Positions 1-6,315 of a DNA stretch of 9,924 bases are shown piece by piece. Every line of letters starts with the position of its first letter. Within the stretch, counting starts at the first letter, position 1. This stretch comes from Methylophilaceae bacterium. Its GTDB lineage: Bacteria > Pseudomonadota > Gammaproteobacteria > Burkholderiales > Methylophilaceae. Under the pieces are notes generated by a model that was not told the origin of the DNA, made no database searches, and saw only the letters and a program-made list of their open reading frames with translations. Location: NCBI GenBank assembly GCA_947379975.1, contig CANCPF010000078.1, forward strand, positions 1-9,924, given 5' to 3'. The translations under genes were made by a program, and so were the position numbers.

Positions 1-220
1 CGTGTACGCGTGCGGCTAGGTGGATGACAAGTTCAATATTTTGAAGTGCGGAAGACCAATTTGTATCATTATCGATTGAAGTTATTAGAATTTCATTAAC
101 TCCAACAACCTGCTTATTTACTGAACGTACTGCCGCGCGCACTGCGTGCCCCTTAAGACACAATTCCGTACAAAGTACTTTACCTACAAACCCGTTAGCA
201 CCTGTTACTAAAACTCTCAT
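1..220 (-). CDS. NAD-dependent epimerase/dehydratase (SDR family), N-terminal part, cut by the window edge
   Basis: This is the N-terminal 73 residues of an extended short-chain dehydrogenase/reductase; the rest lies beyond position 1. The Rossmann nucleotide-binding motif TGANGFVG is at residues 6-13, followed by GHAVRAAVR (about 26-34) and the conserved strand end LVIHLAARVH, where the frame leaves the window. This wording resembles the sugar-nucleotide SDRs of O-antigen clusters of the WbpV type (UDP-N-acetylquinovosamine dehydrogenase) and UDP-hexose 4-epimerases. The active-site Tyr-x-x-x-Lys is not in view, so the reaction cannot be decided. The ATG shares one base with the TAA stop of the preceding glycosyltransferase gene (TAATG), so translation is probably coupled. 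Only a weak GGTAAG-like ribosome-binding site precedes it. It would act in the cytoplasm on a nucleotide-linked sugar for the same polysaccharide. Confidence 0.85.
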   Translation of the reverse strand, partial: MRVLVTGANGFVGKVLCTELCLKGHAVRAAVRSVNKQVVGVNEILITSIDNDTNWSSALQNIELVIHLAARVH

Positions 221-993
221 TACTTACCAAAAACTCTAAATTTATAGGCATAATAAAATTGTAAAAAACGATTAATTAGTTTTTTTGCAACGAATTTAAA
301 CATTGAAAAATCAGCATAATTTTCACGTAAAATAGTAAAAATCTCCTTATTCTGCCTAATCACATTATAAATACTTTTATTGGTTGTACCACCTAAACGC
401 ATTTTGACTATCACTTTCGGCAAGTATTTAGTGTTGACTTTATTTTTTTCAATAAACCTAAATAGAAGCTCAAAATCTGCTGCAATTTTATAATTTAAAT
501 TGAATTTACCGAGTCGTTCGTAGACACTTTTTCTTACAAAAAAAGTTGGGTGTGCCGGCACCCAGCCCGATTTAAATAAGCCAGATTTGTAATTATTCGA
601 CTTCCAAAGCCTAACAGGCTGAGCTGCATTAACTTCACTAACATAAACTAAATCACCATAGCAAGCATTAATATTAGGGTCTAAAAAAATACGTGATACT
701 TCGGAGAGCACATGATCATTCGCGTAAAAATCATCAGCATTTAATGTACCTAAAATATCGCCAGTAGCCAGAGTAATACCTTTATTCATGGCATCATAGA
801 TACCTTTATCTGGTTCTGAAATTAGCGTAGTTACACTGTCGTACTGCTTGATGATTTTTATAGTTTCATCCGTAGATGCACCATCAATCAAAATATGTTC
901 GATGTTTACATCTTTTTGATTCGCTACTGATTTGAGCGTATCTTCTATAGTTTTGGCACTGTTATAGCAAACTGTAATAATAGAAATTTTCAA
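220..993 (-). CDS. Glycosyltransferase family 2 (WfgS-like)
   Basis: A 257-residue GT-A fold inverting glycosyltransferase that would add one sugar to the lipid-linked repeat unit at the cytoplasmic membrane face. It opens with the GT2 signature SIITVCYNS (residues 4-12). It carries the nucleotide-binding Asp in LIDGAS (38), the conserved segment KGIYDAMNKG (63-72) and the metal-binding LNADD (84-88). The later acceptor-side block runs from PAHPTFFVRKSVYE to AADFELLFRF. The closest family wording is the WfgS/WcaE-like GT2 subgroup. The C-terminus is basic and aromatic, as in membrane-associated GT2 enzymes. The start is TTG. No in-frame ATG occurs before residue 69, and the family consensus begins exactly here, so TTG is well supported. 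The gap to the previous stop is only two bases and the ribosome-binding site is weak, so it probably depends on coupling. Donor and linkage cannot be told. Confidence 0.92.
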   Translation of the reverse strand: MKISIITVCYNSAKTIEDTLKSVANQKDVNIEHILIDGASTDETIKIIKQYDSVTTLISEPDKGIYDAMNKGITLATGDILGTLNADDFYANDHVLSEVSRIFLDPNINACYGDLVYVSEVNAAQPVRLWKSNNYKSGLFKSGWVPAHPTFFVRKSVYERLGKFNLNYKIAADFELLFRFIEKNKVNTKYLPKVIVKMRLGGTTNKSIYNVIRQNKEIFTILRENYADFSMFKFVAKKLINRFLQFYYAYKFRVFGK

Positions 994-995
994 AA

Positions 996-1751
996 TTATA
1001 TATTCTTAGTTGACTTTATAAATCTAAAATAAAAAATCCGCTTTATAAGGCATATTATTAACACAGCTCTAACATAAACTTTTCTAAAAATACTTAGATT
1101 GCTTTTACCCGCGGTCGCGGAAATTGCGAATTGATGACGGCGATACAAACTGAGTTGTATTGGCATAAATAAAACAGAGCCTTTCAATTCTGCTAGCAGA
1201 CCTAACCACATGTCATGCATCGGTATTTTTGCCGGGATAGGTAATGCAAGAGAAAGTAACTCCTTACGAAATGCCATACAACAACCAAGATAGCTATTCT
1301 TCCAAATGTTTTTAAAAACACCATTACCTGAGTGCCTACGGTTAAAAAAAGAAGGTGCTGTTTCATTTAATATTTCATCAACCAATTTACAATCAGTGAC
1401 TACTAATAAATGTTTTTGTAATGCGGTTACACACAGATTAACTTTACCAGGCAACCAAACATCATCTTGATCACATAAAAAAATGTAATCACCTTTAGCT
1501 TGCCCTAAAGCCCGATCGAAATTCTTTACAACGCCTAATTGTATCTGATTTTTTACAATTCTAACCCTGTGATCATAGTCAAATTCAGCGGCAATTTTTA
1601 CTGTAGCATCTGTTGATAAGTCGTCAAAGATAAGTAATTCATCATTAGATTGCAATTCAATTAGTACGGATTGAATTTGCTCCCGTATAAATTTTTCACC
1701 GTTATAAACAGCCATACACACTGAAACTGTTTTAACGCGTATCACTTCCAC
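996..1751 (-). CDS. Glycosyltransferase family 2 (possible rhamnosyltransferase-type subgroup)
   Basis: A GT2 enzyme of about 250 residues. Visible motifs are SVCMAVYNGEKFI (residues 10-22), the nucleotide-binding Asp pair in IFDDLSTD (43-44), LGVVKNFDRAL, and the strongly conserved metal-binding block LCDQDDVWLPGKV (92-104). MHDMWLG and LYRRH follow in the acceptor half. This pattern is typical of the GT2 subgroup often annotated as alpha-1,3-rhamnosyltransferases, although no rhamnose pathway gene is in the window, so the donor is open. The C-terminus is hydrophobic and basic (AVLIICLIKRIFYFRF), suggesting membrane association. The start is GTG. Two candidates exist: GTG at 1751 with AAAGGG eight bases upstream, or GTG at 1745 with AAGG five bases upstream, forming a GTGA overlap with the previous gene's stop. 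The longer one is listed. The shorter one fits the usual 4-base coupling and family N-termini slightly better. Confidence 0.92.
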   Translation of the reverse strand: MEVIRVKTVSVCMAVYNGEKFIREQIQSVLIELQSNDELLIFDDLSTDATVKIAAEFDYDHRVRIVKNQIQLGVVKNFDRALGQAKGDYIFLCDQDDVWLPGKVNLCVTALQKHLLVVTDCKLVDEILNETAPSFFNRRHSGNGVFKNIWKNSYLGCCMAFRKELLSLALPIPAKIPMHDMWLGLLAELKGSVLFMPIQLSLYRRHQFAISATAGKSNLSIFRKVYVRAVLIICLIKRIFYFRFIKSTKNI

Positions 1752-2461
1752 CTTAAAATCCCTTTAAGCTTACGATAAGTTGGATAAAGGACAAGCATCA
1801 TAACTAAGCGTGAGACCCCTATTTTACCTGCCAAAAAATCAAGGCAATATTTCTGATAAACCGCGCGCACGGTTGAACTTAACCCACCAGTTTTAAATAC
1901 TGCAATTGGCCTAACAAGTTTTTTTGCTTTTAATCCATATAACTGCAAAAAGAAAAAATAATCTGCTGCAGTAAACCCTTTAATTACAGCGTAAGGTCCA
2001 AATTTTTCGTGTAACTCTCGGCGATAGACAAAACCTTGATGATTTAATATTCTATTTTCGAAAGAAGTTTCAAAGATATAATTCTTTTCTCCATCATTAA
2101 CTAAAACATCGGAGAAAAGCACATCTGAATCATCTATAGCATCGAGTATTTGTCCAACAGAATCATGATCAAAAAATACATCACCTGCATTCAAAAAATA
2201 TAGCCAGTTACCCGATGATAACTGAATGCCTTTATTCATGGCATCATATACGCCACGGTCAGTACCTGAATAAAGTATGTCGATTTCTGAACGATGCGCT
2301 TCCAATAGAGCTAGGGATCCATCTGTAGAACGACCATCTACCACTAAAAACTCCACATCAGTTCTGCATTTTTGATTTCTTAGGCTAGCTAACGTTAAAT
2401 CAAGTGCTTCTATTGAATTTAATTGCACGGTTATTACCGTTAACAGCTTATTTTTTTTCAT
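1742..2461 (-). CDS. Glycosyltransferase family 2 (WfgS-like), second copy
   Basis: A 239-residue GT2 enzyme, distantly paralogous to the last GT2 gene of the cluster (220-993). It has the N-terminal TVITVQLNS (8-16), LVVDGRSTDG with the nucleotide-binding Asp42, RGVYDAMNKG (69-78), and LNAGD (90-94), where the second metal-binding Asp is kept and the first is Gly, a common variant in this subgroup. ILNHQGFVYRRELHEKFG and GFTAADYFFFLQLYG form the acceptor-side block. It would add one sugar to the growing repeat unit; donor and acceptor are unknown. It starts at ATG 31 bases after the previous gene, the largest gap in the window, with only a weak AAAG in place of a Shine-Dalgarno sequence. The first codons contain eight consecutive A (ATG AAA AAA AAT). 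Its TGA stop overlaps the next gene's GTG start. Confidence 0.92.
   Translation of the reverse strand: MKKNKLLTVITVQLNSIEALDLTLASLRNQKCRTDVEFLVVDGRSTDGSLALLEAHRSEIDILYSGTDRGVYDAMNKGIQLSSGNWLYFLNAGDVFFDHDSVGQILDAIDDSDVLFSDVLVNDGEKNYIFETSFENRILNHQGFVYRRELHEKFGPYAVIKGFTAADYFFFLQLYGLKAKKLVRPIAVFKTGGLSSTVRAVYQKYCLDFLAGKIGVSRLVMMLVLYPTYRKLKGILRWK
2451..2458. repeat. A8 homopolymer at codons 2-4 of a GT2 gene
   Basis: Eight consecutive T on the plus strand read as A8 directly after the ATG of the GT2 gene at 1742-2461. Runs of this length can slip in replication or transcription. In this AT-rich region runs of seven A or T are common, so the tract may have no meaning. Confidence 0.6.
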
Positions 2462-2492
2462 ATAAATAACTTTAAATCAATTTAATCAAACA

Positions 2493-3593
2493 CTAAATTT
2501 TCACAATGCTTTTATATACAGCTAAGGTTTCATTGGCACAACGACTCCATGTAAATTTTTCACAGCGTTCAACACCTTTAGCGATAATATTATTTCGCTT
2601 TTCATTAGACTGCAGTACACCTTCAATAGCGACAGTAATCGAATCAATACTTTTAGGATCAAAATATCCTGCCGCGTCTCCAACTACTTCAGGAATAGAG
2701 CTAACATCACTACATATAACAGGGCAATTTAACGACATTGCCTCTAAAGGAGGTATACCAAAACCTTCGTATAGTGAAGGATAAACGAAGGCGGCCGCAT
2801 TTTTATAGAAAGAAGCTAATTGTTCATCACTACCACCTACCTGCTCTACTTGCTTAAGCGTTAAGCCAAGTGATTTTATTAACGCCAACTCATTAATCTG
2901 TAAGCGACCACCACCAAAACAAACAATGCGTAGATTACTTTTTAGCCAACTTGAACTGGCAAAAGCACGTAACAATCCATCAAAATTTTTATAGCCGAAT
3001 CGGTCTCCCACATATAGCAAATACGGCAAGGGTAGCGCTATTTTTTCTGCAATGGATAATGCTAACCGATTAAACCCATGATGAACTACAGAAATTTTTT
3101 CCGGTGAAATATCAATAAATTCTAATAAATCCTGCTTTGTATTCTCTGAAACACAGATTACGTGATCAGCACGCTTTAAAGATTTTCTTTTCCATTCGGA
3201 TGTTGGATCATTAGCTGAAAAAGCTGATGAAAAACGCTCGTGAATCATATCGTGAACAGTGATTACGCAACGTGCATTTTTAGGTGTAGATGATAAGCTA
3301 GAAAAATAGGTCTCATGCACAATTTGTGGCTTAAAGCGGCTAATTGCAACACGCGACAACAGTTGACTAGCAGCATGCACTATACGGCCTGTATTGCGGA
3401 TTCTTGGCACTTTCACCCCATAAGCCAAGCTACTAGGCAAACTGTCCACGTAAGCATTAATATGCAATGGTGCAAAAATCTTAGCTTCAACATTTTGACG
3501 TGTATTTAGTTGCTGTGCTAGGCTACAAATATAGCGGGATATGCCACCATATTCTTGCATGGTAAATATTTGTGAATCAAAAGCTATTTTCAT
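2493..3593 (-). CDS. Glycosyltransferase family 4 (mannosyltransferase-like)
   Basis: A 366-residue retaining GT-B fold glycosyltransferase. The N-terminal half has the start DSQIFTMQEYGGISRYI, with the flexible glycine-rich acceptor loop (residues 15-20), and VITVHDMIHERF (110-121). HVICVSENTKQDLLE closes the first domain. The donor-binding C-terminal half starts with LLYVGDRFGYKNFDGLLRAF (192-211) and carries the diagnostic E-x7-E element YEGFGIPPLEAM (Glu276 and Glu284), followed by CPVICSDVSSIPEVVGDAAGYFDP. This wording matches the MtfB/WbaZ-like GT4 subgroup, in which many members are mannosyltransferases using GDP-mannose. GDP-mannose would be present here as precursor of GDP-fucose, but the donor is inferred. 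The ATG overlaps the stop of the preceding gene in an ATGA arrangement, and no strong ribosome-binding site is seen, so translational coupling is likely. The protein is full length. Confidence 0.94.
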   Translation of the reverse strand: MKIAFDSQIFTMQEYGGISRYICSLAQQLNTRQNVEAKIFAPLHINAYVDSLPSSLAYGVKVPRIRNTGRIVHAASQLLSRVAISRFKPQIVHETYFSSLSSTPKNARCVITVHDMIHERFSSAFSANDPTSEWKRKSLKRADHVICVSENTKQDLLEFIDISPEKISVVHHGFNRLALSIAEKIALPLPYLLYVGDRFGYKNFDGLLRAFASSSWLKSNLRIVCFGGGRLQINELALIKSLGLTLKQVEQVGGSDEQLASFYKNAAAFVYPSLYEGFGIPPLEAMSLNCPVICSDVSSIPEVVGDAAGYFDPKSIDSITVAIEGVLQSNEKRNNIIAKGVERCEKFTWSRCANETLAVYKSIVKI

Positions 3594-4528
3594 GTTTGCA
3601 CTAATGACTTTAATATTCGTTTGACTTTATTAAGAATACGCCTATAGATAGTTTGACTGATAAATTTCCTATATTCAAACTCATCTGCTTTTTGATTAAC
3701 AACCATTAGGCTTGGGTGTAATAAAGGGAAAATCATTGGGCATGTTGGGATGTTAGCCTCATCAGTAATAATTGTAGTATGTGTAGCGTCTTCTCTGGCA
3801 AAACCAATATTTGAAATTAGATTAACTGATGGCACAACTGATTTTCGACTCTCTACCCAATTTGCAAAAACCCATTGATAGTCCCAACAACTAGCAATGC
3901 GCCTATCATAAATACGTTGATAGACCTTTGCCCAATATGACATTTCATCCTTAGTAACGACCATATCTTTCAACCAATCGCCATCTCTTACCACAGGCCA
4001 TTTTTTTAGTTCAATATCATAACTATTCTGCCATCTATCATGCCAGGTAGCCCACCCCCAAATATGAACATATTTTGAAAAGTAATAGCTGTCATTATTG
4101 CGCGTTTGTCCGAACTGAAAGTTGTCACCACTAATCATTCCAATACGCTGATCATCCCGATAACATTCAAGCATCTCCTGACAAAACCTAAAAAATGTCG
4201 GGTCTGGCAAGCAATCATCTTCAAGAATAATCGCCTCTTCCACCTGTTCAAACACCCAATCTATGCCACTAGAAACCCTTACTTTACAACCTAGGTTTAC
4301 CTCAGAATAATTGGTGAGAACTTCGCAATCCCAATCTACACGTTGAATAATGGCACGTGTGGCGGCTACTTTTTCGGCCTCGCCTATTTTATTGGGTCTT
4401 GCGCCATCAGCAACAACCAGTAATTTTGGTGGTTTGGCTTTTGCAATTTCTGCAAAAACTAGCTCAGTGGTGTCTGGGCGGTTAAAAATGATAAAGGCAA
4501 CAGGCGTTATAAGTTTAAAATTAGACAT
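3590..4528 (-). CDS. GNT-I/GT2-like glycosyltransferase ('hemolytic protein HlpA-like')
   Basis: A 312-residue protein of the family often labelled 'hemolytic protein HlpA-like'. Its sequence is that of a GT-A nucleotide-diphospho-sugar transferase. Visible are PVAFIIFNRPDTTELVFAEI (residues 9-28), the typical LLVVADGARP (36-45), TNYSEVNLGCKVRVSSGIDW (72-91), and the acidic metal-binding triad in ILEDDCLPDPTFF (Glu103-Asp104-Asp105). ISGDNFQFG, HIWGWATWHDRW and WDYQWVFANW follow. The haemolysin name is historical; position between uxs and four other transferases argues for a role in polysaccharide assembly. The C-terminal 40 residues are basic. The gene overlaps the 3' end of uxs by eight bases and has no good Shine-Dalgarno sequence, so coupling to uxs is likely. 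GC drops from about 45% near its start to about 28% at its 3' end in sampled 60-base blocks. Sugar donor and acceptor are unknown. Confidence 0.88.
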   Translation of the reverse strand: MSNFKLITPVAFIIFNRPDTTELVFAEIAKAKPPKLLVVADGARPNKIGEAEKVAATRAIIQRVDWDCEVLTNYSEVNLGCKVRVSSGIDWVFEQVEEAIILEDDCLPDPTFFRFCQEMLECYRDDQRIGMISGDNFQFGQTRNNDSYYFSKYVHIWGWATWHDRWQNSYDIELKKWPVVRDGDWLKDMVVTKDEMSYWAKVYQRIYDRRIASCWDYQWVFANWVESRKSVVPSVNLISNIGFAREDATHTTIITDEANIPTCPMIFPLLHPSLMVVNQKADEFEYRKFISQTIYRRILNKVKRILKSLVQT

Positions 4529-5459
4529 TTAACAACTTTTTAAAATAACTAATAGTTTCTTTAAGACCATCTTCCAAATTCACTTTTGGCTGCCAACCTA
4601 AGTTTTCTTTGGCTAGAGTAATGTCCGGTTGTCTTTGCTTAGGGTCATCGGTTGGTAATGGCATAAACACTAATTTAGATTTACTGCCAGTTAATTGAAT
4701 CACTTTTTCCGCCAATTCCAGCATGGTAAATTCGCCAGGATTACCTAAGTTAATTGGCCCTGTTACACCCTTTTCTGTCGCCATCATGCGCACAAAACCT
4801 TCTATTAAATCATCCACATAACAAAAACTACGCGTTTGGCTACCAGTACCATACATCGTAATATTTTCACCTTTTAAGGCTTGCACAATAAAGTTGCTGA
4901 CGACTCGCCCGTCATTTGGGTGCATACGTGGGCCATAGGTATTAAATATGCGCACTACTTTAATGTCCAAATTGTACTCACGGTGATAATCAAAATACAA
5001 GGTTTCTGCACAGCGTTTGGCCTCGTCATAACAAGATCTTGGCCCTATCGGGTTTACTCTACCCCAATAACTTTCTTGCTGAGGATGCTGCTCTGGGTCA
5101 CCGTACACCTCAGAAGTTGAGGCTTGAAACACTCGCGCTTTTAATCGCAAAGCAAGATCAAGCACATTAATTGCACCATGCACACTGGTTTTGGTAGTTT
5201 GCACAGGGTCTAGCTGATAATGAATAGGTGAGGCTGGGCATGCTAAGTTGAATATTTGATCCACTTCTACAGATACTGGATAAGTCACATCATGGCGTAT
5301 CAATTCAAAATTTGGATTGCCAATAAGGTGTGCAATGTTTTGTTTACTGCCTGTAAAAAAGTTGTCTAGACATAAAACATCATGACCATCTTTAATTAAA
5401 CGGTCGCAAAGGTGGGAGCCTAGGAAGCCTGCACCGCCTGTAACTAAAATTCTATTCAT
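4521..5459 (-). CDS. uxs: UDP-glucuronate decarboxylase (UDP-xylose synthase)
   Basis: A 312-residue extended SDR enzyme that oxidises and decarboxylates UDP-glucuronate and reduces the intermediate to UDP-xylose in the cytoplasm. The Rossmann motif VTGGAGFLG is at residues 6-14. Then come RHDVTYPV (55-62), the family-specific NLACPASPIHYQ.DPVQTTKTSV block (71-93), STSEVYGDP (114-122) with Glu117, and the catalytic Tyr144-x-x-x-Lys148 in GPRSCYDEAKRCAE. RIFNTYGPRM, GSQTRSFCYVDDLI and LGNPGEFTMLELAE also fit. These blocks separate UXS from UDP-glucose and UDP-glucuronate 4-epimerases. Length matches bacterial UXS. The ATG is preceded by a good AGGA at seven bases (5467-5470), one of the better ribosome-binding sites here. 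Its substrate would come from Ugd, encoded at 7651-8817. UXS is usually NAD-dependent and product-inhibited, which is family knowledge. Confidence 0.95.
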   Translation of the reverse strand: MNRILVTGGAGFLGSHLCDRLIKDGHDVLCLDNFFTGSKQNIAHLIGNPNFELIRHDVTYPVSVEVDQIFNLACPASPIHYQLDPVQTTKTSVHGAINVLDLALRLKARVFQASTSEVYGDPEQHPQQESYWGRVNPIGPRSCYDEAKRCAETLYFDYHREYNLDIKVVRIFNTYGPRMHPNDGRVVSNFIVQALKGENITMYGTGSQTRSFCYVDDLIEGFVRMMATEKGVTGPINLGNPGEFTMLELAEKVIQLTGSKSKLVFMPLPTDDPKQRQPDITLAKENLGWQPKVNLEDGLKETISYFKKLLNV

Positions 5460-5472
5460 GTATTAATCCTAT

Positions 5473-6315
5473 TTAATTTGGAACTTCAGCTTGCCAAGAA
5501 ACATATTCACCAGTTGTAGTACCGTGCTTAAAAATGGTCGGGTCTGCATGCATGCAAATACTATCCAAAACCCGTTCTCCACATAAAATAAATAAGCTAT
5601 TCATCAGCCAATCTACACCAACTAAACGCAGCCAAGGCCTTCTAGTCAGCGTTGCAATGAATACAGCTACAAGTTCACGACTCATTAAATATGCACATGC
5701 TGTGTTCGTGACAGGTTTTTTATAGTACCTATAACTTTCATCTTGACTCGTTTCTAGCCGATCAATCATTAAGTCTGCTAATTTACAGCCCCCCCCCAAA
5801 TCTGCATAACATGCTTTATTCGGGTAGTTTTTGGATAGTGTATTTAACAATTCATTTAGCCTGAATGCGCTATCATCTTTGAAAACCACATCATCTTCAA
5901 AAACAATCAAATAGTCTGAATCTGAATCTAGAAAGTGAGACCATGCACGGATATGCTTGTCGGTAACAGCCACTTCTATTGCACTGTAACGTTTCCATCT
6001 AATCGCTGCGCCATTACGATTAAGAATGTACTTAACAAATGAAGCCCTGAAAAAATTAACAGCACTTCGGAATTTACGTGATTTCAAGAGCCTGTATCTA
6101 CGCCATTTACATCCTAAATTTTGGTAAATAACATCTCTCATAAAAGCCGTAAAAAAACTGTGAGGTACAATTTCAGATTGATATGAAACTTCTATTCTTT
6201 TCACCAAAACATGAGAATCCATATTGCGTGTCAGATCTTCAATTTTTGGACGAATATAGTCATTTCGAAATTGATTATTATTATGTATGAGTGCTAAGCA
6301 AACAGAGGAATGCAT
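5473..6315 (-). CDS. GT25-like glycosyltransferase carrying a nine-G tract, candidate phase-variable gene
   Basis: A 280-residue protein resembling GT25 glycosyltransferases of LPS and capsule loci, which add a sugar to a surface glycan. Supporting blocks are the central KRYSAIEVAVTDKHIRAWSHF (108-128) and YLIVFEDDVVF (135-145) with the acidic triad Glu140-Asp141-Asp142. ACYADLGGGCKLADL (168-182), TNTACAYLMSRELVAVF (203-219), VGVDWLMN (232-239) and PTIFKHGTTTGEYVSW (259-274) follow. The family call is moderate because the first 100 residues are not familiar to me. Codons 173-176 contain nine consecutive G, with the frame intact in this sequence. Loss of one G leads to TAG at 5778-5780 and gain of one G to TAA at 5783-5785, so either would cut the protein to fewer than 180 residues, losing the C-terminal third. 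It abuts wzx exactly (TAA then ATG) and has AAAGG eight bases upstream. Confidence 0.85.
   Translation of the reverse strand: MHSSVCLALIHNNNQFRNDYIRPKIEDLTRNMDSHVLVKRIEVSYQSEIVPHSFFTAFMRDVIYQNLGCKWRRYRLLKSRKFRSAVNFFRASFVKYILNRNGAAIRWKRYSAIEVAVTDKHIRAWSHFLDSDSDYLIVFEDDVVFKDDSAFRLNELLNTLSKNYPNKACYADLGGGCKLADLMIDRLETSQDESYRYYKKPVTNTACAYLMSRELVAVFIATLTRRPWLRLVGVDWLMNSLFILCGERVLDSICMHADPTIFKHGTTTGEYVSWQAEVPN
5789..5797. repeat. G9/C9 mononucleotide tract, candidate slipped-strand contingency site
   Basis: Nine C on the plus strand read as nine G in the coding strand of the GT25-like gene, spanning the last base of Leu173, codons Gly174 and Gly175, and two bases of Gly176. It is the only G/C run longer than five that I see in a sequence otherwise rich in A and T. 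Every length that differs by one or two bases closes the frame within four codons. Poly-G tracts of about this length are known slippage sites in surface-glycan genes of Campylobacter, Helicobacter and Neisseria; activity here is inferred. Confidence 0.8.

Noticed and set aside
2178..2192. NAGD in place of a D-x-D-type metal motif, as a sign of a dead GT2 enzyme (1742-2461).
   Set aside because: This variant is common in functional WfgS-like GT2 proteins and the rest of the fold motifs are intact.
2462..2492. Possible internal promoter in the 31-base gap before the second GT2 gene (a TTGATT-like and a TATAAT-like stretch).
   Set aside because: The gap is almost pure A and T, where such matches arise by chance; spacing and sequence are not convincing.
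4055..4059. Five-C run in the HlpA-like gene as a second slippage tract.
   Set aside because: Too short, and it encodes a conserved Trp-Gly-Trp segment.
5545..5556. Short tandem TGCA repeat (three copies) near the 3' end of the GT25-like gene, as a possible tetranucleotide contingency repeat.
   Set aside because: Three copies are too few for meaningful slippage, and the bases encode plausible residues (Cys-Met-His-Ala).
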